Part shown: one piece after another, positions 25,982-34,837 of the stretch | Position numbering within the stretch: the first letter of the stretch is position 1 | Layout: each line of letters begins with the position of its first letter | DNA from: Odoribacter sp. | Lineage (GTDB): Bacteria > Bacteroidota > Bacteroidia > Bacteroidales > Muribaculaceae | NCBI GenBank assembly: GCA_023663145.1 | Contig: JAMPHZ010000011.1 | Location: forward strand, 1 to 64,000 | Direction: 5' to 3' | DNA length: 64,000 nt | Translations under genes and position numbers: made by a program | Notes under the pieces: model-generated | Databases searched by the model: none | What the model was told of the DNA's origin: nothing | Seen by the model: the letters and a program-made list of their open reading frames with translations, nothing else

Positions 25982-26502
25982 TATCCGAATGCAATTTCTG
26001 TTCCGGGCCATATTCCTTTGGCTCGCATAATCTCTTCAAGTAGTTCTCGCCCGACGCCATATCCTCCTGCGGCATCTGTTATATAATCCGCTGCTTCAAT
26101 GGCATCGCGCGAAGCATCGCTCGGTGCTACGGCAAGTCCCACATATCGCATTGGTTCCACATCAGGTACATCGTCACCTGCATATGCCACTTCATCAGGC
26201 TTCAGTCCGTGTATTTCCATCCATTGTTTGAGCACCGTGAGTTTCTCGAGCTTGCCTGAGTAGAAATCAGTAACACCGCACAATGCGAATCGCTCGGCCA
26301 AGCCGGGAGCTACCGCTCCCGTTATTATCGCTATATGTATTCCGCGCTTGGTTGCCTGCACCATGGCATAACCATCTTTAAGGTTTGCCATGCGGCGGGG
26401 TATGCCGTCATCGCCAAGAGGAATTGTGGTAGGTGATAGTACACCGTCAATATCGAATACCACTCCTTTGATTTTTTCTAATGGATAGCTGAACTTGCTC
26501 AA
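25981..26502 (-). CDS. kdsC: 3-deoxy-D-manno-octulosonate 8-phosphate phosphatase
   Basis: KdsC removes phosphate from Kdo-8-phosphate, the step after KdsA in LPS inner-core synthesis. It is a HAD-family C0-type phosphatase: the nucleophile motif FDIDGVL puts D17 and D19 near the N-terminus, then NLKDGYAM, AIITGAVA, and YAGDDVPDVEPM as the metal site. It ends with the family DAAGGYGVGRE. Length is 173. kdsA is about 7 kb away in another operon. It overlaps the DUF2520 gene by 4 bp and maf by 1 bp. Confidence 0.93.
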   Translation of the reverse strand: MSKFSYPLEKIKGVVFDIDGVLSPTTIPLGDDGIPRRMANLKDGYAMVQATKRGIHIAIITGAVAPGLAERFALCGVTDFYSGKLEKLTVLKQWMEIHGLKPDEVAYAGDDVPDVEPMRYVGLAVAPSDASRDAIEAADYITDAAGGYGVGRELLEEIMRAKGIWPGTEIAFG

Positions 26503-27281
26503 TGTATGTAATGGTCTAAAATGGCGTTTGTAATGGTTTCGTAGATTATTCGGTCATTGCCTTCAAGGCTGAGAGCTTGCAGGCGTGTGACCTCGATGTC
26601 GCCTCGTCGGGCCGGGCCGGTCAGGGCGTCATGCGGTCCTACGGCAAATGCTTTGTGCAATGTTGCTTCGGCAAGTGGTTTAACCACATCAAGCGGGAAT
26701 CCTGCTTTCTCGAGTACCCGTTGCGCTACCTCAAGCAGATAAACCGGGAAGTTGCTTGTAAGCACTCCGGCTACGTGCAGCGAGCGTCGCTTTACGGAGT
26801 CGGCATGATATATGTGATTGCTTATGGTCCGGGCCAAAATGTCAATCTGCGCGAGCACCTCAGGATTGATAGCTTCAGTGAAGAACGGTACTTCTGATAG
26901 TTTTACCGGTACGTCACGTGAAAACGTTTGCAACGGGTATAGAACACCGCCGTTCAGCCCGTTGGATGTGAGGACCTCTAACGGTACACTTCCGGATGTA
27001 TGCACTACAATGGCGCGACTATGAGGTATCAACGGCGCTACCTCGGCAACAGCCTTGTCGCTTACGGCTATGATAATGAAGTCTACATCAGCATCAGAGT
27101 CTTTGACTGTTACAGCCCGGGCACTTGTCTGTGTGGCAAGCATTCGTGCTGATTCCATAGTGCGGGCAGCAACTGTAGCTATTTCTGCGCCTGATGTATG
27201 GAATGCTTTGGCAAGATGCGTGGCAACGTTGCCGGCTCCGATTACTGATATTCTCAAGCCTCGGTGTCGGTTAGCTTCCAT
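26499..27281 (-). CDS. Rossmann-fold oxidoreductase with DUF2520
   Basis: The 260-residue protein has an N-terminal NAD(P)-binding Rossmann fold (ISVIGAGNVATHLAKAF, residues about 10-26) and a C-terminal helical DUF2520 domain (HVAGVLTSNFPVYLLEVAQ). The architecture is like proline/6-phosphogluconate-type reductases, but the substrate is unknown. It overlaps the nitroreductase gene by 28 bp and kdsC by 4 bp, so it sits tightly inside a five-gene operon. The adjacent kdsC may be a clue to cell-envelope metabolism, but that is conjecture. Confidence 0.85.
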   Translation of the reverse strand: MEANRHRGLRISVIGAGNVATHLAKAFHTSGAEIATVAARTMESARMLATQTSARAVTVKDSDADVDFIIIAVSDKAVAEVAPLIPHSRAIVVHTSGSVPLEVLTSNGLNGGVLYPLQTFSRDVPVKLSEVPFFTEAINPEVLAQIDILARTISNHIYHADSVKRRSLHVAGVLTSNFPVYLLEVAQRVLEKAGFPLDVVKPLAEATLHKAFAVGPHDALTGPARRGDIEVTRLQALSLEGNDRIIYETITNAILDHYIH

Positions 27282-27802
27282 TTTTCAATATGTACCTTCT
27301 CCCACAGTAGCTTGGATGGATCAACGGGGCGTCTTTCTTCGTCGGGATGGCCTACAGTGATAATACATTCTACAAGCATGTTATGGGGAATGTCAAGCAG
27401 ATCGCGTACTATATCCTCGGCATCTTCGCCGTCGGCAGTGAATCGGCCGCGCACCTGTATCCAACATGCTCCCAGTCCTAATGCCGTAGCCTGCAGCTGC
27501 ATATATGCAGCTGCGATGCTCATGTCCTCAATGTACATATCGGTGTCTTCCGGAGAGGCAGTCACTACGATAGCCAAAGCGCATGACGATATGGGGCGTG
27601 TGCCGTTGGCTTTGCATTCTGCAAGGCGGTCAAGCATGTTTTTGTCGTCAACGAGCACAAACTGCCACGGGCGTTTGCTTTTTGACGATGGCGCAAGAAG
27701 AGCAGCTTCAAGAATTGTCTTTACATCTTCTGCACTTATTTCTTCATCGGTATAACGGCGTATCGAGTGACGCCTGATAAGTAGGTCGTGTAGGGATTCC
27801 AT
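27254..27802 (-). CDS. nitroreductase family protein
   Basis: The 182-residue protein has the FMN-binding N-terminus LIRRHSIRRYTDEEIS and the conserved ALLAPSSKSKRPWQF, followed by GLGACWIQVRG and TVGHPDEERRP, all typical of the nitroreductase/oxygen-insensitive flavoreductase fold. Dimer-forming FMN enzymes of this type reduce quinones, nitroaromatics or other acceptors with NAD(P)H. The natural substrate cannot be told. The 3' end overlaps the next gene by 28 bp. Confidence 0.9.
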   Translation of the reverse strand: MESLHDLLIRRHSIRRYTDEEISAEDVKTILEAALLAPSSKSKRPWQFVLVDDKNMLDRLAECKANGTRPISSCALAIVVTASPEDTDMYIEDMSIAAAYMQLQATALGLGACWIQVRGRFTADGEDAEDIVRDLLDIPHNMLVECIITVGHPDEERRPVDPSKLLWEKVHIEKWKLTDTEA

Positions 27803-27814
27803 GTTTGGGGATGG

Positions 27815-28819
27815 CTATCTGCGGCATACCCATGCATCAGGAAAGCGCTCGGCGATATCACCGGTTTTTGCAGCTTGCACGGCTGCGGCATTGTTGCCCG
27901 ATGCGGCAAAGACGCGTATACGGCCGCCTTCGTTGAGTACGCCCAAATTAAACGGGCTATTTTTCTTTACAAACTTATCTGCCTCGGATTGCGATGACAC
28001 TGAGGCTACTACAAGTATATATGGATCAGAGTTGTCAACGCGCATTGGGCGTGCAGCTGTTTGTTTAGTGTTTACATCAGCAGCAGTCACATGGTTTAAT
28101 GGAGCCTCGGATTCACATGCTTCTTCTACGGGTATAGATGAATCGTCAAAATGCTTTATTACAAGCACTAATGATGATTGAGACTCACCTGGGACAGGGG
28201 CGATGGACCGCGAGGTGGTGACCGGGGCAACTGATGCATACTGCTTGCCGGCAGCTTCAGGCAGAGAGTTCTTTATTGCAATCCCTAATGTAAATACAGC
28301 GGCAATTGACGCTGCTGCAATACCGGCTCGACGTGCTATGCGGCGTACTGATGACCGGCGCATTTCCTCGCCTTCGATGCGGCGTGCAAGTTGGGAAGCT
28401 TTTGCTACAGGAGTTAGCTTGAACTCGGGTAACCACATGGTTGCCGGTGACAGCAAGGCGGTGTTACCCGGCTCATAAGTGATGAATCCTTCGGCGCTTA
28501 GTGTGAGTTGGCCTGCAAGTCCTAATTCAAGCGAGCCAGTCTCTGATAGTGTGCGGCGCATTTCTGCGGCGGCAGTAGCTACACGTGTGCTTGCTGTATC
28601 TATGGATATGCTGTCGCGGCGTGACAAAGATGAGGCCAATAGTCCGTCGGTGCGGTCAAGAGCCGGGTTGAACGACAGTACACGCTGCGGCGGTAACCAG
28701 CATCCTTGGCTGGTGAACGATGCCGACTCACCATGGCAAAGGATAGCTCCAAGGCCCGGAATTATCACACAGTCATGATGTTGCAGCAGGTATTCTATAT
28801 GTCGTATCAACGTTTTCAT
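27815..28819 (-). CDS. HU-CCDC81-type and SPOR domain protein
   Basis: A 334-residue protein with two parts: an N-terminal HU-like repeat region related to bacterial CCDC81 (MKTLIRHIEYLLQHHDCVII, PGLGAIL, then FNPALDRTDGLLASSLS and GSLELGLAGQLTL), a single transmembrane helix at about 165-183, and a C-terminal SPOR domain (about 263-334, YILVVASVSSQSEADKFV). SPOR domains bind denuded glycan at division septa. The topology would put the HU part in the cytoplasm and SPOR in the periplasm. It heads the operon nitroreductase-DUF2520-kdsC-maf. The start is 3 nt from a -7 box, so the transcript is almost leaderless. Confidence 0.86.
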   Translation of the reverse strand: MKTLIRHIEYLLQHHDCVIIPGLGAILCHGESASFTSQGCWLPPQRVLSFNPALDRTDGLLASSLSRRDSISIDTASTRVATAAAEMRRTLSETGSLELGLAGQLTLSAEGFITYEPGNTALLSPATMWLPEFKLTPVAKASQLARRIEGEEMRRSSVRRIARRAGIAAASIAAVFTLGIAIKNSLPEAAGKQYASVAPVTTSRSIAPVPGESQSSLVLVIKHFDDSSIPVEEACESEAPLNHVTAADVNTKQTAARPMRVDNSDPYILVVASVSSQSEADKFVKKNSPFNLGVLNEGGRIRVFAASGNNAAAVQAAKTGDIAERFPDAWVCRR

Positions 28820-28822
28820 GTT

Positions 28823-28854
28823 GCAAATTTAGCATTTATTTTTTAATGTCCCAA
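28823..28854 (-). promoter_or_regulatory. promoter of the HU/SPOR-kdsC-maf operon
   Basis: On the minus strand TTG (28854-28852), 20 bp, TAAATTTGC (28831-28823), then AAC and the ATG. The spacing is ideal, and the leader would be zero to a few bases. Confidence 0.75.
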
Positions 28855-28898
28855 CCTTTTTTAGTTCTTTTTATCTACACTTTTAGGACAAAAATTTA

Positions 28899-28907
28899 TA
28901 ACTTTGT
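28899..28907 (+). promoter_or_regulatory. -7 box of the secreted TPR gene
   Basis: TAACTTTGT lies 21 nt before the ATG at 28929. The -33 element is not obvious. It faces away from the HU/SPOR promoter about 70 bp to the left. Confidence 0.5.
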
Positions 28908-28928
28908 CGTGCTCAAACATCTACCTGC

Positions 28929-29780
28929 ATGAATAAATTATCGGTATTATTTTTATTCTTTATTTACCCCTTGGCGGCAGTAGCGCAGATGCCGGTCGAT
29001 TCAATTACTGATGAAAACCCCTACTTTTTGTTGATGGGCGAGGCTGACCGGGCGATCGCCGCCGAAGACTGGCCTGAAGCGATTGCCAGACTGAATGATG
29101 TATTGATTGTCGGGCCAGATAATCCGTCGAATGCTTTGGTTTATTATAATTTAGGTGCTTGCTATGGATGCGTAGGGAATGATTCTCTTTCTCTTCAAGC
29201 TTATGATAATTCCTTGGCAATGGCTCCCAATATGTTGTTGAGTCTTGTGGGCCGCGGACGTCAACGCCTTAAGATGAATCTTGATTTAGATGCGTTTGAT
29301 GATTTTGATGCAGCGCTGCATGTTGACTCCCTAAGTACTGAGGCGCGTTTTTATCATGGGATGATGGCTCTATATGGTGGAAATCGTGCCGTTGCTGAGG
29401 CTGATTTTAAAGTGTTGCTTGATGTAGCGCCGTATACAGCCGATACGGCCATCGCACTCAGCACACTTTATTCGTTGACCGGTCGCGAGCGAGATGCTGT
29501 GCCATATCTGAAACAACTTATCGAGGAGGATCCGCAGGCCGAGTATTATGCATCGCTTGCAGGATGCTATCTGGCAATGCAGGATTTTACAGAGGCTTCG
29601 GCTATCCTGCATGTCGCTCTTGAAAAATATCCTGCTGACGGTGAATTGTATTATTACCGTGCATGGCTTAACCGTGATACATACCGCCTTGATGACGCCC
29701 GCGCCGATGGCCGTCGCGCCATATCGCTGGGGGCTTCTCCTGCGAAAGTAAAGGCTCTGTTCAGTAGGGATAGAAAGTGA
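28929..29780 (+). CDS. exported TPR-repeat protein
   Basis: A 283-residue protein with a signal peptide (MNKLSVLFLFFIYPLAAVAQ) and successive TPR helices, for example LVYYNLGACYGCVGNDSLSL, EARFYHGMMALYGG and AEYYASLAGCYLAMQDF. It is inferred to be periplasmic or surface-bound and to mediate protein contacts. The partner is unknown. It is monocistronic and ends in the 58-bp palindrome terminator at 29788-29845. Confidence 0.82.
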   Translation: MNKLSVLFLFFIYPLAAVAQMPVDSITDENPYFLLMGEADRAIAAEDWPEAIARLNDVLIVGPDNPSNALVYYNLGACYGCVGNDSLSLQAYDNSLAMAPNMLLSLVGRGRQRLKMNLDLDAFDDFDAALHVDSLSTEARFYHGMMALYGGNRAVAEADFKVLLDVAPYTADTAIALSTLYSLTGRERDAVPYLKQLIEEDPQAEYYASLAGCYLAMQDFTEASAILHVALEKYPADGELYYYRAWLNRDTYRLDDARADGRRAISLGASPAKVKALFSRDRK

Positions 29781-29787
29781 TATACTT

Positions 29788-29845
29788 TTACACATATATA
29801 ATATACCGGGGCACCATGGTGCCCCGGTATATTATATATGTGTAA
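29788..29845. terminator. 58-bp perfect palindrome, bidirectional terminator
   Basis: Each half is 29 bp and the repeat is perfect with centre CCATGG, leaving no unpaired spacer (the RNA would close on a short CATG loop). An AT-rich outer stem encloses a GC-rich core (ACCGGGGCACC). It lies between the stop codons of the converging TPR and zinc-ribbon genes, 7 bp and 10 bp away. Confidence 0.85.
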
Positions 29846-29855
29846 TTAATGCTTA

Positions 29856-30626
29856 TCAGTTGGCTGATTCTTCTACTCCTGCGAGCATGGGATCAATCAT
29901 GATGCGGCCGCAATATTCGCACACGATAACTTTTTTGTGCATGCGTATCTCCATCTGCTTCTGAGGCGGTATGCGGTTGAAGCAACCGCCGCAGGCGTCG
30001 CGCTGCACGTATACGATGCCGAGACCGTTGCGGGCGTTCTTGCGGATGCGCTTGAATGCGGCAAGGGTGCGTTCGTCAATTTTTTCCTCTATTTGTTTTG
30101 CTTTGCCGCGCAGAGCTTCTTCCTCCTGACGTGTTTCGCCTACGATTTCGTCAAGCTCGTCGCGCTTTTCACCTAAAATGTGTTCGAGATCTTCCAGACG
30201 TCCGCGGGTGGCATCGATGTCCTGCATGCGGTTTTCAATGGCGCGTGAATGGTCATTGATATGCTTTTGGGCAAGTTCGATTTCAAGTGACTGGAATTCT
30301 ACTTCCTTGTGCAATAGGTCGTATTCGCGGTTATTGCGCACATTATCCATCTGTTGGTTGTAGCGCTCGATGAGTCCCTGGCAATTTAAGATTTTCTCTT
30401 TTTCAGCCTTTACGGCGCTTTCAAGTTCGGCGATTTCGCGTGAGTAATTGTCAAGGCGGGTGTGAAGGCCGGCGATCTGGTCTTCGAGATCCTTTACTTC
30501 GAGAGGGAGTTCGCCGCGTATTGTTTTGATGCGGTCGATTTCGCTCAGGATGGTCTGGAGCTCATAGAGCGATTTTAGACGGGTTTCAACCGATGTTGTC
30601 TGTTCTGTTTTCTTGTCTACAGCCAT
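29856..30626 (-). CDS. coiled-coil protein with C4 zinc ribbon (DUF164-like)
   Basis: The 256-residue protein is a long coiled coil (about 20-190, heptads rich in Glu/Lys) ending in a zinc ribbon with CGGC and CEYC. This matches the C4-type zinc ribbon family found next to Nif3-like proteins in many genomes, including CT398 of Chlamydia. It starts 5 bp after the Nif3-like gene stop, so the two are cotranscribed. The function is unknown; RNA polymerase or flagellar sigma-factor contact was proposed for CT398 but is not shown here. Confidence 0.87.
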   Translation of the reverse strand: MAVDKKTEQTTSVETRLKSLYELQTILSEIDRIKTIRGELPLEVKDLEDQIAGLHTRLDNYSREIAELESAVKAEKEKILNCQGLIERYNQQMDNVRNNREYDLLHKEVEFQSLEIELAQKHINDHSRAIENRMQDIDATRGRLEDLEHILGEKRDELDEIVGETRQEEEALRGKAKQIEEKIDERTLAAFKRIRKNARNGLGIVYVQRDACGGCFNRIPPQKQMEIRMHKKVIVCEYCGRIMIDPMLAGVEESAN

Positions 30627-30631
30627 GGCGG

Positions 30632-31438
30632 TTATAAGTAGTTTATCGGATTGGTTTCTAACTCTGAATAATAGACTGCAAAGTTAGGAAATTTTTTCGT
30701 AATAACGTGATAAAAAATGTCTTTAGCGCATGATTCGCTTTCAAAATGACCAATATCGGTGATTAAAATTGATTTTCCGTGGTCAACGAAATCATGGTAG
30801 CGCACGTCGGCGGTGATATAGGCCTGCGCGCCTGCCGCTATTGCGGCGGGTATAAATTCGCCGCCTGACCCGCCGCACAGTGCAACGGTGCTTATCATCT
30901 TGTCAGTCGCACGCGAACATCTGAACGGATGGTTGCCGAAAGCATTTTTTACGCGGGTGATAAATTCATCCGTGTTTATCGGCTGCCCTAAATGTGCCAC
31001 GACTCCCAGGCCGGCGCCATCGTTGGCCGGCGCAAGCGGAGCAATGACAGTCGCACCTATCATGGATGCCATGCGGTGAGAGAGACCTCCGGGTGCGGAG
31101 TCAAGAGCAGTATGCGATGAATATACGGCAACTCCTCCGCGCAGCGCTTTGATGACAGCCCGTTCCACATTGGTTTCTCCACTTATGCGTTTTAGTCCTT
31201 TGAATAACAACGGGTGATGTGTAATGACCAAATTGCAGCCCCGGGCTATTGCTTCGTCAATAACCTCGGGGGTGGGATCAAGAGCCAGAAGCACTCCTGA
31301 GCATGGTATGTCGGGCTCGCCTACCTGCAGGCCGCTGTTATCCCATGATTCCTGGAACGACAACGGCGCAGCGGCGGCAACCGCTTCCATTATCATGGCG
31401 CGCGATGGCACCGCGGATATGTCGCGGCCAGTGTTCAT
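30632..31438 (-). CDS. Nif3-like dinuclear metal centre protein (DUF34)
   Basis: The 268-residue protein belongs to the YbgI/NIF3 family. [10 protein letters not shown] carries the metal-binding His pair, NSGLQVGEP is the N-terminal signature, and DIGHFESE is the C-terminal metal-binding signature. Structures of relatives are hexameric rings with a dimetal site and a possible role in GTP cyclohydrolase-like or metal homeostasis reactions. The start overlaps the aspS stop as ATGA (31435-31438), which confirms the start codon. Confidence 0.92.
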   Translation of the reverse strand: MNTGRDISAVPSRAMIMEAVAAAAPLSFQESWDNSGLQVGEPDIPCSGVLLALDPTPEVIDEAIARGCNLVITHHPLLFKGLKRISGETNVERAVIKALRGGVAVYSSHTALDSAPGGLSHRMASMIGATVIAPLAPANDGAGLGVVAHLGQPINTDEFITRVKNAFGNHPFRCSRATDKMISTVALCGGSGGEFIPAAIAAGAQAYITADVRYHDFVDHGKSILITDIGHFESESCAKDIFYHVITKKFPNFAVYYSELETNPINYL

Positions 31439-33198
31439 TTCTTATCAGCAGGAGCGATTTCGAGTTGGAGTTCGTCGAGTTGCTTGGCATCTACAGGGGC
31501 GGGTGCGTCAAGCATTACATCGCGGCCTGAGTTGTTCTTGGGGAATGCGATACAATCACGTATTGAGTCAAGTCCGGCGAACAGCGACACCCAGCGGTCA
31601 AGACCATAGGCGAGGCCGCCATGAGGGGGCGCGCCGTATTTGAATGCGTTCATCAGGAAGCCGAATTGCTCTTGTGCACGTTCAGGAGTGAATCCGAGAA
31701 TCTCAAACATCTTGGCTTGTAACTCGCTGTCGTGGATACGTATTGATCCACCACCGACTTCCACGCCGTTGATCACCATGTCATAGGCATCGGCGCGCAC
31801 GGCTTCGGGATTTGAGTCGAGCAAGGGAATATCTTCGTCTTTGGGATGGGTGAACGGATGGTGCATAGCCATCAGGCGCTGTTCTTCGTCGCTCCATTCA
31901 AACATGGGGAAGTCAACAACCCACAGGCATGCGAACTTGTCTTTATCGCGCAGCCCCAGTTGGCGACCCATCTCAAGTCGTAACTCGCACAGTTGTTTGC
32001 GGGCTTTCATTGCATCATCGCCGCAGATGATAAGAATAAGATCACCGGGTTTCGCATCCATGGCGTCGGCCATCTGGCGCAGTACATCCTGGGTGTAGAA
32101 CTTGTCGACTGATGATTTTACGGTGCCGTCTTCGCCTACACGGGCATATACGAGGCCTTTTGCGCCGATCTGAGGGCGTTTTACGAATTCGGTGAGTTGA
32201 TCAAGTTGTTTGCGGGTGTATGAAGCGGCGCCCGGTGCGCAGATGCCGCCGATATATTCTGCATTGTCAAATACACTGAATCCGTGACCTTTGAGGACAT
32301 CCATGAGTTCAACGAATCTCATGCCGAAACGCAGGTCAGGTTTGTCTGATCCGTAATACTTCATGGCATCTGCCCATGGCATGCGTTGGAAAGGCTCTGT
32401 GAGTTCCACGCCACGTATCTCTTTGAACAGGTGCTTGGCCATCCCTTCGAATAGATTTATGATGTCATCCTGTTCAACGAAACTCATCTCGCAGTCAATC
32501 TGGGTAAATTCGGGTTGACGGTCAGCACGCAGGTCTTCGTCGCGGAAGCATTTTACAATCTGGAAGTAACGATCCATGCCTGATACCATGAGCAGCTGCT
32601 TGAGGGTCTGGGGCGACTGAGGCAGGGCATAGAACTGGCCTGGATTCATGCGCGAAGGCACTATGAAGTCGCGAGCTCCCTCAGGTGTAGAGCCTACGAG
32701 CATGGGTGTTTCTATCTCGAGGAATCCTTTTGAATCAAGGTAGCGGCGAACTTCCATGGTCATGCGGTGACGCAATTCAAGATTGCGGCGCACGGGATTG
32801 CGGCGCAGGTCGAGGTAGCGGTAACGCATGCGCAGATCGTCACCTCCGTCGCTTTCATCTTCTATGGTGAACGGGGGGACTTCGCTCTGATTAAGTACTT
32901 TGAGGCCGCTGGCGAGGATTTCGATATCGCCTGTGGGTAGGTTGGGATTCTTGGCTGTGCGTTCAGCAACTTTGCCGGTTACCTGTACCACAAACTCGCG
33001 GCCAAGGTGATTGGCAGCTGTATTAAGGGAAGCATCGTCAGAGTCGTTGAATACCACCTGTGTGATGCCGTAGCGGTCACGCAGGTCGAGGAAAGTCATA
33101 CCTCCCATCTTGCGCACGCGCTGTACCCAGCCGGCGAGGGTTACCTCGCGGCCGGCGTCGCTGAGCCTGAGCTCACCACATGTATTTGTTCTGAACAT
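31435..33198 (-). CDS. aspS: aspartyl-tRNA synthetase
   Basis: Class II synthetase of the bacterial type. The N-terminal OB anticodon domain ([21 protein letters not shown]), the catalytic core with [18 protein letters not shown] (motif 2), the GAD insertion domain and motif 3 [15 protein letters not shown] are all present. The 587-residue length matches bacterial AspRS. It heads an operon with the Nif3-like and zinc-ribbon genes. A -7 box, TAAATTTGC (33240-33232), lies 33 nt upstream of the ATG. Confidence 0.97.
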   Translation of the reverse strand: MFRTNTCGELRLSDAGREVTLAGWVQRVRKMGGMTFLDLRDRYGITQVVFNDSDDASLNTAANHLGREFVVQVTGKVAERTAKNPNLPTGDIEILASGLKVLNQSEVPPFTIEDESDGGDDLRMRYRYLDLRRNPVRRNLELRHRMTMEVRRYLDSKGFLEIETPMLVGSTPEGARDFIVPSRMNPGQFYALPQSPQTLKQLLMVSGMDRYFQIVKCFRDEDLRADRQPEFTQIDCEMSFVEQDDIINLFEGMAKHLFKEIRGVELTEPFQRMPWADAMKYYGSDKPDLRFGMRFVELMDVLKGHGFSVFDNAEYIGGICAPGAASYTRKQLDQLTEFVKRPQIGAKGLVYARVGEDGTVKSSVDKFYTQDVLRQMADAMDAKPGDLILIICGDDAMKARKQLCELRLEMGRQLGLRDKDKFACLWVVDFPMFEWSDEEQRLMAMHHPFTHPKDEDIPLLDSNPEAVRADAYDMVINGVEVGGGSIRIHDSELQAKMFEILGFTPERAQEQFGFLMNAFKYGAPPHGGLAYGLDRWVSLFAGLDSIRDCIAFPKNNSGRDVMLDAPAPVDAKQLDELQLEIAPADKK

Positions 33199-33231
33199 TG
33201 TATATGTTGTGTTAGTTTTTTCATTTAACCT

Positions 33232-33240
33232 GCAAATTTA
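33232..33240 (-). promoter_or_regulatory. -7 box of aspS
   Basis: TAAATTTGC on the minus strand, between the kdsA stop and the aspS ATG. The -33 element is not clear. Confidence 0.55.
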
Positions 33241-33309
33241 GCAAAAATCTGCCATATATTATTCGTGACAGCCGAAAAACTCTTGAAACTTGGCACTTGT
33301 TCCGGTCGT

Positions 33310-34128
33310 TCAGAATTTATTGATTGTCATGCGCAGTGTGGTAAGGCGTTCAAGCAATTCCGGCAGCAGGTCGAGCTGCAACATGTTAGCGCCGTCGCTC
33401 AGAGCTTTTGATGGATCGGGATGAGTCTCTATGAACAGGCCGTCGGCACCTGTGGCGATGGCAGCCCTGGCTATAGTCTCAATCATGTCGGGGCGGCCGC
33501 CTGTGACTCCGCCGGCAGTATTGGGCTGTTGCAGCGAGTGTGTCACATCCATTATCACAGGGCAGTGGCATTGATGTCGCATGGTAGGTATGCCACGGAA
33601 GTCAACAATAAGGTCTCCATATCCGAAGCATGTGCCTCGGTCGGTGACCATCACGTTGTCGTTGCCGCTCTCGCGCACCTTGTCTACGGCGAATCGCATT
33701 GATTCGGGTGCCAGGAACTGGCCTTTCTTGATGTTGACGGCTTTGCCGGTGGCTGCTGCGGCTACGAGCAGGTCAGTTTGGCGGCACAAGAAAGCCGGAA
33801 TCTGCAAAATGTCTGCAAAGTCAGCAGCCATGCGGGCCTCATCAGCGGCGTGTATGTCGGTTACCGTGGGCACTCCCGCGGCCGAGCCTGCTTCTGCAAG
33901 GATGCGCAGGGCCTCCAGATCTCCTATTCCGGTGAATGAATCAAGACGTGAGCGGTTGGCTTTACGGTATGATCCTTTAAATACATAGGGTATGTTGAGG
34001 TCGCGGCATATTGGAGCTATGGTGCGGGCAATGTCTATGGCCATGTCGCGCCCTTCAATCACACATGGACCTGCGAGGAGGAAGAAGTTGTCGCTTGTTG
34101 AGCTTTTAAGATATTCAATTGTGTTCAT
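33310..34128 (-). CDS. kdsA: 3-deoxy-8-phosphooctulonate synthase
   Basis: KdsA condenses phosphoenolpyruvate with arabinose 5-phosphate to Kdo-8-phosphate, the first committed step of Kdo synthesis for LPS. Signatures are FFLLAGPCVIEGRD, the phosphate-binding FKGSYRKANRS, and MRHQCHCPVIMDVTHSLQ. At 272 residues it is of normal length. The start MNTIEYL at 34128 is favoured over the ATG at 34137. It overlaps the 3' end of rsmE and is the last gene of the DUF5106-mnmA operon. KdsC, the next enzyme, is elsewhere in the window (25981-26502). Confidence 0.95.
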   Translation of the reverse strand: MNTIEYLKSSTSDNFFLLAGPCVIEGRDMAIDIARTIAPICRDLNIPYVFKGSYRKANRSRLDSFTGIGDLEALRILAEAGSAAGVPTVTDIHAADEARMAADFADILQIPAFLCRQTDLLVAAAATGKAVNIKKGQFLAPESMRFAVDKVRESGNDNVMVTDRGTCFGYGDLIVDFRGIPTMRHQCHCPVIMDVTHSLQQPNTAGGVTGGRPDMIETIARAAIATGADGLFIETHPDPSKALSDGANMLQLDLLPELLERLTTLRMTINKF

Positions 34129-34837
34129 TATTGGCATATTGGCTTATTATGTGGCATGTGTCGCAGGCCACCAAAGCGGCGGTTTCTGTGCGCAGGCGAT
34201 TGTCGCCCAAGGTCACGGGGCGCCATCCTGCCTCAAGAGCTCCGGTGATTTCTTCGTGAGAGAAGTCTCCTTCGGGGCCAATGAGAATCGCCGTGTCGAT
34301 ACCGGGTTGATATTCGCGTGCAAGGAGCCGTCGTTCTATTGTTGGGTCACAGTATGCTATGAATCGCCCCGGAGCTGACTCTGAAAGCATGTAATCGTTG
34401 AACGGTGTCATGTCTTCAACAACCGGAAGCACTGCTTTAAGCGACTGTTTCATAGCCGAGACGGCGATCTTTCTCAGGCGCTCTACGTTCAGGTTTTTGC
34501 GTTCGCTGTGACGGCAGCGCAACGGTACTATGCGGTCAACCCCTATTTCCACGAGTTTTTCCACAAGCCATTCTATACGGTCGGCATTTTTTGTAGGGGC
34601 AACTGCTATGGTCACTGATGATTTCCACACGCGCGGCAGTTTCTCGCTGCCGGTGATTTCAACGGTAGCGCAGCGCGCCGAGGCTTCGGCAAGCCGGCAA
34701 TGATATAGGTTTCCGCGGCCGTCGACAACTTCCACGGCATCGCCGCTGTGCATGCGTAAGACGCGCACGCAGTGTGCGGAATCACTTTCAGGCAGTGATC
34801 CGGTGGTGAGTATGTCAGGGGCGTAGAAGCGTATCAT
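34115..34837 (-). CDS. rsmE: 16S rRNA (uracil1498-N3)-methyltransferase
   Basis: RsmE methylates U1498 in helix 44 of 16S rRNA. It is a SPOUT/TrmD-type knotted methyltransferase; the knot signatures are ILIGPEGDFSHEE and LGDNRLRTETAAL near the C-terminus. The N-terminal PUA-like domain starts MIRFYAPD. Length is 240. It overlaps the nupG-like gene by 4 bp and kdsA by 14 bp. Confidence 0.95.
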   Translation of the reverse strand: MIRFYAPDILTTGSLPESDSAHCVRVLRMHSGDAVEVVDGRGNLYHCRLAEASARCATVEITGSEKLPRVWKSSVTIAVAPTKNADRIEWLVEKLVEIGVDRIVPLRCRHSERKNLNVERLRKIAVSAMKQSLKAVLPVVEDMTPFNDYMLSESAPGRFIAYCDPTIERRLLAREYQPGIDTAILIGPEGDFSHEEITGALEAGWRPVTLGDNRLRTETAALVACDTCHIISQYANNEHN

